This document shows positions 33,801-43,702 of a stretch of 64,000 nucleotides of DNA, piece after piece (the stretch's first letter is position 1; each line of letters begins with the position of its first letter). The position numbers were made by a program, and so were the translations under genes. The stretch spans positions 11,596,001 to 11,660,000 of the forward strand of contig OX485804.1 of assembly GCA_950295325.1 (NCBI GenBank). Direction: 5' to 3'. The notes under the pieces were generated by a model, which saw nothing but the letters and a program-made list of their open reading frames with translations, did not search any database and had not been told where the DNA came from. Source of the DNA: Polytrichum commune. Taxonomy: Eukaryota; Streptophyta; Polytrichopsida; Polytrichales; Polytrichaceae.

Positions 33801-36800
33801 TCATAATCAGAACTTAGCTTATATTCTAGAAAACTGAAACCTTAAGCAGGCCAGTTATTCGGCTGAGAATCTGAACTTAGCTTATTAACTAGAAATTTGA
33901 GACATCAACCTGGCCACTTATTCGACTCATGATCTGAATTTAGATTATCTAATTCAAATCCGAAACCTCAACATGGCCCACTAATACCCCACTATCCCCT
34001 TGAAATCCGAAACCTTGGCATGACCCACTCGAATCCCACATGTAGAATGGAAAGGAAGAAACGGAGTCAAAATACTGAGGATGCACCTGAGCCCAGAAAG
34101 AAGCTTTGTTGAGCCAGTTGTCGAGGACTTTCTCCCTAAGAGGGAGATCGGAGGGAAATCTATTCTTATCCTTGACCTCGGGAGGAGAGTTCCACCAACG
34201 TAGCCACTTGGCCTTGAAGTGGGAATCTACATGTGTGGTGGCCACCTTTTGAAGTTTCTCAATTGTCATATCAGTGACCAGGAAAGCGGAGAAATGACGG
34301 TCAATCTGCCACATAGAAGAAAGATAAGTAAAATAAAGATAAAACAAGCACGGCAAAATTCATAGGAGGATGAAAAACCAAACCAAAAAACAAAGATAGG
34401 AGAGACACCTCGTTGAAGAAATCATCACCGTTGTCCTTGTGGGCAACGGAAATGAACTTCTCAAAGTTCCGAGAACGAATGGTTTTGATCAACCTATCTT
34501 GGGCTTTTGTCATAGCATTCCAAATATCGGTAGCAGTTCTCTGAGCCTCCGGAGTAGCCTCACGATATAACCTTGCCGCGGTATCAACCGCATTGGATAT
34601 CTCCCTCTGAAAAAAAACAAAAATAAGGATAAGAAGCGCACATAGACGTGGGAGAAGGATGGGAGTGGAAAATGTACACAAAATTTACCTTGTATAAGAA
34701 CTTGACGAAGACATCTAATGTCAGGGGATACCAAGTAGGACTCTTCTCCATCTTGGACTCACACATCTTGTAGTCCGAAACGGAAAGGAGGTCTTTGAAC
34801 TCCTCTAGCCTCATCTTTCCAAACGTGCGAATGCGAAGTAACTTGGCGGGGAGGTTGTCCTTAACATGGTCATGCTCCGTGGACCTAGACAAATAAAATG
34901 TTAGAAGAAAAAATGCGAACAAACAAAAGAGACGATCAACAACATTAAATGTTGAACTCGCCAGTTGATGTCATTCATAGCATTAAGAAAGAGAGCGGTG
35001 CAATTTCTTGCATCCACCACAATACAATCAGCCCATATATGCCAATTTTTGTCCAACGGGTGATGATTGTTGATATGCCTCCACCAAGCTGTCAATCGAT
35101 GGTTCCCTTCCCACACGAAGAACATTTTGCCAACAAAGTAAGCAAGGTCGGAGTCTTTTTGGAGTATGGCATCAAACTCTGCATTGGCCTCCTGCCATAA
35201 TGGACTCCAGGAGGACTTGATGTCATCGGAGACATCAAGAGGCTCATCGAGGTTGTTGTATGCTAAGACGTACATAGCTCGGTCACCATCACGATACCCC
35301 ATCACAAACTCATTCTCCAAACGAGAAACATCAACGTCGTTGATTGGCCGAACAAGAGGAAGAGTCCGCAACCGACACAATGGAATTGAGAAACGAGACT
35401 TCCCTAGAGGCTTGAATCGAACCCGTTGAATCACGGTGTTGGAGTCTTGTTTTTGCGATCTACGAATCGTTAACTCTGCTTCAGCTGGATTCGACTCAGC
35501 AAGAGGTCTTATGCAGTCGGGTATAGCCGGAACATCAATCTACAACATAAGAGAAAGAAAGCATAAGAAAAAAACTCTAAACCCAGAATGTCAATGAAGC
35601 ATTGATACAATACAAGAACACTTGTATCAGATGAACGAATCAAACACCTCTTCTTGTGAGATGTCATCCAAAGCCGCATGGCTAGCCTCAGGAGGCGACA
35701 ATATAACAACCCCATCCGCCATGTATTGCACCCGTGCTACAGTAAGACCCAAAGACTCCGATGCCTGCATGCACAGAATACACCTTAAGACACTAGAAAA
35801 CACAACAAAGCATAGTCTTTGCAAAATTAGAAACCTCCAACCTGCCCCAGTAATCCTAGATGACCCACCCTGTCGATTCCAAGAAAAATCCCCTTATTCA
35901 CTATATCTCCAAATCAGAATCCACTATTGACAACAAAGAACTCCACCTGGGCCCCTCACACCCACCCTTTGGTTTCCGAGAGGGTCTAAAACTTGGACTC
36001 ATAATCTGATCTTAACGTATATAGTAGAAATATGAACCCTCTAACATGGCCACACATTAGGCTCAAAATATGAACCAAGCTCATTAATTACAAAGCTGAA
36101 ACCTTACACATGGCCCACTAAGAGCCCACTATACCCACCCTCTCGGAATCGAGAGGGTCCCCCCCCCTGTCCAAATATTTAGTGCACCTCAAAACTAGAC
36201 TGAGAATCTGGAATTAGCTTACACACTAGAAATTTGAACCCTCTAACATGGCCACATATTAGGCTCAAAATCTGAACCTAGCTCGTTAACTACAAATCTG
36301 AAACCACTAATATGGCCACTTATTAGGCTCATAATCAAAACCTTGCTTATCAAATACAAAGTTGAAACCTTACACATGGCCCACTAAGACCCCACTATCC
36401 CCACCCTCTCGGAATCGAGAGGCCCTTCCCCCTTGTGCAACTATTTCTTTGACGTCAAAATTAGACTCAAAATCTGGAATTAGCTTACACACTAGATATC
36501 TGAACTCTCTTACATGGCCACATATTAGGCTCAAAATCTGAACCTTATATCCCTCCTAATCTGAACCTCCGTTATCAAGACCAAATCTGAAACCTCTAAC
36601 TTGGCGAATAATTAGGCTCATAATCTGAACCTTTCTTATCAACTACAAATCTGATACCGCAAGCATGGCCACTTCTTTTCCTCATAATCTGAACCTAGCT
36701 TATCAAGTACAAAATTTGAAACCTCTAACTTGGCCAATTATTATGCTCATAATCTGAACCTTGCTTATCAACTACAACTCTGGAACCTCTAACATGGCCA

Positions 36801-38619
36801 CTAATTAGACTCAAAATCTGGAATTAGCTTAGACACTAGAAATCTGAACCCTCTTACATGGCCACATTTTAGGCTCAAAATCTGAACCTAGCTCATTAAC
36901 TACAAATCCGATACCTTAACACGGCCCACTAAAACCCCTCTTGCACCACCCTCTCGGAATCGAGAGGCCCTTCCCCCTTGTCCAACTATTTCTCTGACCT
37001 CAAAATTAGACTGGAAATCTGGAATTAGCTTACATACTAGATTTCTGAACCCTCTAACGTGGCCACATTTTAGGCTCATAATCTGAACCTAGCTCATTAA
37101 CTACAAATCCGATACCTTAACACGGCCCACTAAAACCCCTCTTGCACCACCCTCTCGGAATCGAGATGCCCTTCCCCCTTGTCCAACTATTTCTTTGACC
37201 TCAAAATTAGACTCAAAATCTGGAATTAACTTACACACTAGAAATTGGAACCCTCTTACATGGCCACATATTAGGCTCAAAATCTGAACCTAGCTTATCA
37301 AGTACAAATCTGAAACCTCTTACTTGGCGAATTATTAGGCTCATAATCTGAACCTTTCTTATCAACTACAAATCTGATACCGCAAACATGGCCACTTCTT
37401 TTCCTCATAATCTGAACCTAGCTTATCAAGTACAAATCTGAAACCTCTATCTTGGCCAATTATTATGCTCATAATCTGAACCTTGCTTATCAACTACAAC
37501 TCTGAAACCTCTAACATGGCCACTAATTAGGCTCATAATCTGAACCTTGCTTATCAACTACAAATCTGAAACCTCTAACTTGGCCACTTATTAGGCTCAT
37601 AATCTCAACCTTGCTTATCAACTACAAATCTGATACCGCAAGCATGGCCACTTATTAGGGTCATAATCTGAACCTTGCTTATCAACTACAAATCTAAAAG
37701 CTCAAACATGGCCACTTATTTAAACAGAATGCATGTTTTAACATCAAACCTGTCTATGCCGAACTTCTCCGAGGTATGGGATTGTGGATGCTCCTTCCGC
37801 ATTCGACACTACACCGCAAGGTTGTCGGCAAGGGTTTCCTCCTCCCTTCTCTCTCCGAACGACAAACTAGGTTAGCCGCAATGGTTCCTTGGTGTCGGCT
37901 ACGGTGGACTACCTCCATCTATTTTCGAACTCTTCTATTTCCTAGGTACCTTCCCCCCAAATATAATGGGCCGAAAGCCTTCTTGCTATGGGCCATGTTT
38001 GGGAGGTGGCGGCCCCGCACAACTTCGTGCTTAGCCAATACCCTATTCGTGGTGCATAATTGTTGACCCTCTCGTTTCCGAGAGGGTTCGGTTGTATATC
38101 CCCATCTCACCAACTTTAACAAAAAGAGAGCTTTCAACATTCAACATGTTGGTCATGAAGAATCACATTACATAACTAAATATTAAATGCCATCTTGTAA
38201 ATTACCTAAATGTATATCTGAGGCTAGTGCATAATACGCTAAACCAAACTTACTGTGCCCATTGAGTCCTCCTTTGTCTCCTCCTCATATTCGCTTGAAT
38301 CGGAATCGCTTCGATGCTCGCTCTCTCCCATCGATTGTTCTTGTGATCCACCCTTCTCCCGTTCTTCCTCTATCCGTTCCAGTTCCTCGTTCCTGCTAGA
38401 CGTCCCTGTCTCTGCCTCTCCGCCCGTCTTCCTCAAATCTGTTGGTTGCTCACTTCCTTGTGTACAGGATTGCTCCTTCTTCCTCAGTTCTCTCCGTCTC
38501 CTCTGTTTTGAATTGCTAAAACTTGTGCCTCCCTTTCTTTTCTTTCTCTTTCTTCCAGGATCGGCAGTGGAGACTTGACTATTTCCTGGTTCCTTCATGT
38601 GTGCGTCCCGGTTTCCCAA
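30833..38619 (-). CDS. ParB/Srx-like protein of element A, nine exons, about 944 aa
   Basis: Minus-strand exons: 38619-38254, 35764-35648, 35539-34962, 34884-34689, 34606-34409, 34305-34087, 32110-31869, 31777-31089 and 31062-30833. All phases join to a 2,835-nt frame ending TGA at 30833. Intron 3 uses a GC donor (TG|GCGAGT); the rest are GT-AG. Exon 1 is highly charged with nuclear-localisation-like RKRKKRK and KQRRRRELRKK. Exon 3 has VRPINDVDVSRLENEF and FFVWEGNHRLTAWW, reminiscent of the ParB/sulfiredoxin GxHR motif. Exon 8 is Pro/Ser-rich (PPPPPKAPKGKGRAR), and the end is acidic. Introns 1 and 6 are packed with a 64-bp satellite. It is divergent from the transposase and about 300 bp away. 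DNA binding or nuclease activity is inferred only; the ParB match is short. Confidence 0.6.
32160..33990. repeat. 64-bp satellite array in intron 6 of the ParB-like gene
   Basis: Units contain AATCTGAACCTAGCTTATCA, ACTACAAATCTGAAACCTCT and ACATGGCCACTTATTAGGCT. Spacing such as 32337 to 32401 gives a 64-bp period. Longer variant units carry the hairpin CCCTCTCGGAATCGAGAGGG followed by a run of 7-9 C. Confidence 0.9.
35940..37720. repeat. 64-bp satellite array in intron 1 of the ParB-like gene
   Basis: Same satellite family as in intron 6, with the hairpin-bearing variant units at about 36138, 36408, 36950 and 37148. It is followed to 38253 by unique intron sequence ending in one more hairpin relative (GACCCTCTCGTTTCCGAGAG, about 38066). 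Confidence 0.9.
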
Positions 38620-38920
38620 TACTCGTCTCTCTCCTATCCTCTTCTATTAGGGCATCGCACTCACATAATAACTCGTTCCTTTGCTTGTATTGTTCTTTAT
38701 ATTGCCAGTGCTTGAGGGTTAGGGTTTCCCTCTTTTGGCAGCCGTCCCTTGTTTTCCCTTTTTGGCATCCTCCCCCTACTCCTTTTTTATATACATTAGT
38801 TCCTCGAATTATGTTCCTTCGGTGATGCACATGGTGACATCACAACGTTTGTCTTCACCATTCTTCTTCCTTATAAATCTTTGCATCTTTGTGCATTTAC
38901 GTTTCTGTTTTTTTGCCTTC
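38620..38920. promoter_or_regulatory. Shared intergenic region between divergent genes of element A
   Basis: About 300 bp separate the ParB-like start (38619, minus) from the transposase start (38921, plus). It is pyrimidine-rich on the plus strand and contains an A/T-rich TTTTTTATATACATTAG (about 38783). This is where a bidirectional promoter must lie, but no defined core element can be proven. The plus frame stays open here from 38735, but the conserved protein starts at 38921. Confidence 0.4.
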
Positions 38921-41900
38921 ATGGCTTCCAGCTCAATGGCCGAACTTCGTTCCAATGCCAACGATGTCCCTATTCTCTTCCCCATTGGTGCACATGGTAT
39001 TGCTGTTGTCTCGGAGCTTCATCTTAGCATTAGGTTCTCTCTTCAAGTTAATACAATATGGGTAGATCGTGAGATCTTCAATGATACTGGATTGCTCGTT
39101 CATACATTCCATGAGCCCTCCAAGGTAACTGACAATGGCAATGTAGTGTGGGAGCTTGGCGCAGGAAAGTATAGGGTTTGGGGCTGGCCAGATTCTCGGA
39201 TGGGAGTGTCAACAGAACTCCATGCTCCTCTTCGATCTTCCACTGCTGACTTTAGCACACCTCCGGTAGTAAGTGTCAAGACCGAGCCTGACATAGACAA
39301 CGTTGTAGACTTGTCTGATTCTTCGACTGAAGATGTATCTATGAGGAATGCTGATGTTCATGATTCCCCTCCTTTGTTTCCCTCTGATTCCTTTGTAACG
39401 CCTTCACCTTCTCGCTATGTTCCTTTATCTCCTTCCGTACCGTCTACGTCCAAACCTCCTCCACCTATTGTTCAATGTCTTCGTCGTCTAGGTTCTATAC
39501 CCGGTAGTAAAAGCGTCCTCAAGAAAACAGATTACGATAAGATCAAAATCCAAGAGGTTAATCACCTCCCCCCTCGTTTCGATGGTACCCAGTTATTTGT
39601 CCTGCCTCCACCAGAAGTCTCTTCATCTCTTTCCAGGGCCAGGTCCATGGACGGCATGGACAAGCAATATGATGGCCATGTTTGGACGAAGACTCAAACC
39701 ACCAACATTACAAACGACGTTGGCCTTGTATTTCGTTCCTCTACCTGTGTTGGCCATCTCCAATGCCAAAACACTTGTTGTGATTTCCTTCAACGCGCCC
39801 ATCGTATCTCTCATGTCAACGACACGGAATTTGATGGTTTCACTACTCAGCCTTTCCCTCTCTCTGGCATTGTGCCATCCGGATCTACTCTTGTGTGCAG
39901 GATCTGCAAACAGCCTCCCAAATGCATTGCACTTTGCGAGGCGAATATTTTCTACGTCCATGGGAAGAATTTCTCCCAAAGGGCCTGCATTCATATCGGA
40001 AACCATCAACATCCAATGAAGGTTGGGGACTGCAGAGACAGTCGGAAGCGCATCAATGCTCTTCTCGAGGAGCACGTTGAGCGTGCGCCTCAGGCCACGT
40101 ACAGCAAGATCGTCCTTGAAGCCAGCAAGGACATTGTTGGTGAGTTCCTCCTTTCTGAAAATAGTGAGAAACACCGTCTCCTCTCCTTAACAGAGCTCGA
40201 ACCTGTGTTTGAGAGTTGTAGAGGGTTGAATTCCCCAAACCTTCGATCTAAGGTTACCTCTTTCAAATTTTTGCGGAGGTTCGGTGTTATGGATGGCATC
40301 GCAAAGCTCCGAGGCGTTAGCAATTGGGCCTACGTCCAACGGAACCAATTCCCAGGACAAGGTGACGATGCCGACAAAGTGTTCGTCTTCAAGATGTCCG
40401 AGGTTGGTCCTGGAAGCGGGGTGGATTTGGTTCGTCGGATGCAACCGGGTGGGGACCTTGAGAACGCCTGGATTATGTCCGATCACGTCAAGCGGGTCAA
40501 AGGTGGACCACCATGGCCGCTCATGTCTACGATGGGACTTATCAACGGGTCATGACCATTTCATGTTGTGATTTCCAATCGGAGGATAAGGATGCCCAAG
40601 TGCTCTTCTGGCAGAACCTCAACCATGTCATGGCCCGCCACGGTATCCCGCATCCTAACTTTATTGGCTTCATGGCGGACAGTGCGCAAGCCAATTGGAA
40701 CGCTGTGCGCATTGTGTATGGTTCAGGAGATCCCAAAGTTCCTATGGAGGGCCGTGAGCGCACTTGTTTTTTCCATTGGAAACAGTCGCTCGAGAAACAT
40801 ACGAAATCCTACATAAAGCATGAGTTACAAGACCAACATAGACACCTTTGCCTTCAATATCGCAATGCGTCCTCTCACTACAAAGGCGGAGACTATGTAC
40901 CTAGCTATCAAGGCTTGGTGGGCATCATCGAATTGTACAAGTGAGGACGGTCTCAAGCACCTCCAGCTATGGCTTGCTTTCTGGCACTTCCGCTACCTTC
41001 AATGGGGTGGTTTCATGGAACTGGTAAATCCCCTTCATGATTCATAATTGTCTTTTACTGGATTTAGTTTCCTCTCTATGTGCTCCCTCTAATACTCCCT
41101 CTGCACTCCCCAATCAGGAAAAGGTTCTGACTCAAGACCAGTTGGCCGAGATGCCGTCGTGCAATCTTGCGGAGTCCGTCCACAACAAGTGGCTTCAGGC
41201 CTCGGGCAACAAGGGTGGAGATCTATACGTGGCTACGGTGGACGACTACATTCGGGCCTTCTTACAAGTTGTTGCATACTACCAGTTCCTTAAAGGTGGA
41301 ATTGGCGGAGACGGTCCAAGCAAAGAAGAACTCAAGCTCAGGGGTGCTCAACGTCGAGCTCAGCGTACTGGCGACCCCACAGTGTTGCAGAAGGTCTTGC
41401 TTGACATGCCCGGTGGGGAAGAGTTTTGCACTCGCGATCCCCACCTTGAGGGCGCCGAGGTGTTTGGATCGCAGAAGCGAAGACCAAACACTCCAATTGG
41501 TGATGATGGCGAGACCCACCGTCCGGATACCGTGAACTTCTCTCGCCCTCCCCCCGGTAAGCGAGTCACTCGCTCTCAACCTGAAACATTGTCTACTATC
41601 ATTGAGGAGTCTTCCCCCTCTGTACAAGAGGTTCAAGTACCTTCACCTGCAGGACTTGGTTTCCAGCGTATCACCGCCGTGCAAGAAACCAAAGTAGATG
41701 TCTCTCTTTGGCATATTGCCCGCATACCCTATACCTCTGGGAAGTTTTGTTGGGCTAATCATGCGGGCACAAAGAAGAAGTGCACCGCAAGAATCGTCAC
41801 CAATAACAAGAGCGTCCCTGCGCCGACCTACACCGGTATGTGGCATCACTACAAACTCCAATCTATGAAGCGCACTGACTTCGTCTTTTGTCCAGACGAC

Positions 41901-42575
41901 ATCGAGCGTTGCGTCAAGGGCCCTCGTCGGAAATGGGTCATGCCGTTCTCTGCTGATGACCAGAAGCCACCTATTCCCTCAATCTGGCCCGTGAAGATTG
42001 GTACCAACCTCACCCGCTCGGAGATCTTTGCGCTTGAGAACGCAGGTTTTCAACTCCCACCAAAGGAGCGCATCACACCGACTCGACTCTTCACCAACTC
42101 TGCGACCCCACTGGATATGTCTCGAATCCGTGTTCCAGAAAACCCCGACTTCATTCCTACCACAAGACTGTCCAAGCTTGTTCAGCGATCCAGCAGCGCA
42201 CCTTCGGCAAAGCAGAGGCAGATGGTGGCCTCTGCTGAAGCTATGCATGCGACTGTTATGAAGTTAACTATGATCCCTCAACCGGGATTTGGTTGCATTA
42301 TCACACTGCAGTCCAAATCAGAACCCCAACCACCCATCTACCAAGTGACAGTGAATTCTCTTCCAGAGTGCAACTGCGCCTACTTCTTGGATGTGATTTC
42401 CAAGTTCGGCCGCAAACGAAATTCTTATATAAATTGTAAGCATCTGTATTACATCTTCGTCAAGGTTTCTAATTTGGATGCGGAAGTGAATTTGTTCATA
42501 CACGCCCCGACATTTAGTTTCAATGAGGTCAAACTCATCATGGAGGGAGGTCTCTTGAGTCAATCTACTTCCTAG
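38921..42575 (+). CDS. MULE-like transposase of element A (GCM/WRKY-like finger, SWIM finger)
   Basis: Two exons, 38921-41023 and 41118-42575, are joined in phase 0 (about 1,186 aa). Order: N-terminal beta-rich domain (1-95); VKTEP (119-123) and VVDLSDSSTED (128-138), a SUMO-site/SIM-like pair; Cys/His region (about 245-365: CVGHLQCQNTCC, CRICKQPPKC, CIHIGNHQHP) resembling GCM/WRKY-type fingers. A catalytic region follows with AHVYDGTYQRVMTISCCD and GFMADSAQANWNAVR, then HNKWLQASGNKGGDLY. The C-terminal SWIM finger reads ECNCAYF ... NCKHLYYIF. MULE assignment rests on the D...D pattern plus SWIM. Two single-base indels break the frame: a loss near 40500 and a gain near 40884. They cancel, as shown by comparison with copy B, so it is either narrowly inactivated or misread. 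The start was chosen where similarity with copies B and C begins. Confidence 0.75.
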
Positions 42576-42736
42576 AATTCCTCTCAGCCTAGCAATACAT
42601 TGGGATATGATATATGTGTCCATTTCTGGACCTCTTGTGAAGCAATAATTGATTGATATAATAAAGATATAATTTCAATGATTATGTTTATTCCATTCAA
42701 AGTATCGTATTACAATGTATCATTTGTCTATCAACT

Positions 42737-43204
42737 CTATTTTCGTTTAGCATACTTCTTGGATGATTCCGAGGAAGGTGGACCCGGTCGAAGCAAATCC
42801 ATATAAGAAACTGTCTTATCTCTCTTTCGATCCTTCAGCGGAAGATGATGCGGCGGCAAGGCTCTCATCCGTTCGCGAAATGAAATAGACTTTGAAGATT
42901 CCCCTTCCACCTTCACCTCCTCCTCCGTTTCGTTCGATTTGTCTTCATCCAAATCAGCGTCCTTCTCGGGCACATCTTCCTGCCTTTTTTTTTTTTTCTC
43001 ACGTTGTTTTTGCTCCTCCCGCGTCCTCCACCTCCATGCTTGTGTAGACTGCGAAAATGGAGTCAGGTCGTAGTCATCACTACTTCGATTTCCAGCAGCA
43101 AACGAAAATTCCGGCGATAAATTAACCGGAATATGAGGATCTCCTAGACTTCTAATTTCCTTATCCCATTTTAATCCAGCAAACATGTCTCTTTCATCAC
43201 CCAT
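42737..43204 (-). CDS. Small charged protein of element A, convergent to the transposase
   Basis: A 155-aa minus-strand frame starting MGDERDMFAGLKWDKE has a Lys/Glu-rich middle (EEQKQREKKKKRQEDVPEKD), an EEEVKVEGESSKS segment containing a psi-K-x-E SUMO-like site, and a basic end SSKKYAKRK. No known family. It lies between the transposase stop (42575) and the right terminus (43702). Element B has a protein of similar size in the same relative place and orientation (49222-49674), which supports it being a real component. Sequence similarity between the two is weak. Confidence 0.5.
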   Translation of the reverse strand: MGDERDMFAGLKWDKEIRSLGDPHIPVNLSPEFSFAAGNRSSDDYDLTPFSQSTQAWRWRTREEQKQREKKKKRQEDVPEKDADLDEDKSNETEEEVKVEGESSKSISFRERMRALPPHHLPLKDRKRDKTVSYMDLLRPGPPSSESSKKYAKRK

Positions 43205-43639
43205 TGTATGCAAGTGTATATACAATGATGTTGGGTATGAGTCCAATATATAATCTATTCGGCCACAAACGATAATTGCTAAAGTCCAAGCTATAGAGTA
43301 GACTCACATATAAGACAAAGAGAAAAGTGATGAATAAAAACGAAGGAAGTTGATTATTTTGATTCCTTTGTATTTTGATTGACTCATTCTTCAATTATAC
43401 CAATCTCAGAAAATCCATTTTCATTGATTTTTTCTTATAATCATCCATGGTTTTAACAATTCAACCACCTCGCGGTCTCCAAACTTAGTGACACCATTTC
43501 AATTTCAGGGCATTTTTGTTTATTTTATGATCTATAATTCCCACGGAAATAGGTCCAAGTTTTTACTAATTTTGGCAGATTCTGGAATATTCCAGGTATA
43601 TTCTTGTCTATTTTTTAAACATTCCTATTTTTATCTGGA

Positions 43640-43702
43640 AGATTTGCTATTTTATTTCATCTACGCTCTCCGCTCTCCGCTCTACGCTCTACGCTCACAT
43701 AC
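43640..43702 (-). repeat. Right terminal array of element A
   Basis: CTACGCTCTCCGCTCTCCGC with further CTACGCTC units, ending GCTCACATAC. It is the inverted counterpart of 30191-30250. The associated motif appears as CCCACGGAAATAGG at about 43540. Confidence 0.65.

Larger units (their letters stand above)
30191..43702. mobile_element. Element A: multi-gene MULE-like transposon
   Basis: The left end GTATGTGAGCATAGCTCGGA and the reverse-complemented right end GTATGTGAGCGTAGAGCGTA share the first 10 bases. Each leads into a GAGAGCGGAGAGCGG array, then CCTATTTCCGTGG. Between them lie a transposase gene (+), a divergent ParB-like gene (-) and a small gene (-) near the right end. The element sits inside, and splits, the minus-strand gene of element H. 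No clear target duplication was found at the ends chosen. Confidence 0.55.

Noticed and set aside
32160-37720. CRISPR-like regular repeats
   Set aside because: The units are contiguous 64-bp satellite copies without unique spacers, inside introns of a eukaryotic gene.
38735-38920. N-terminal extension of transposase A as a signal peptide or membrane segment
   Set aside because: Similarity with copies B and C begins at the Met at 38921. The hydrophobic upstream residues come from a pyrimidine-rich leader, and the first codon at 38735 is not ATG.
30191-43702. A 9-bp target duplication for element A
   Set aside because: The bases next to the chosen ends (…aaactcaa and aagtgtcgt…) do not match in any nearby register, so none is claimed.
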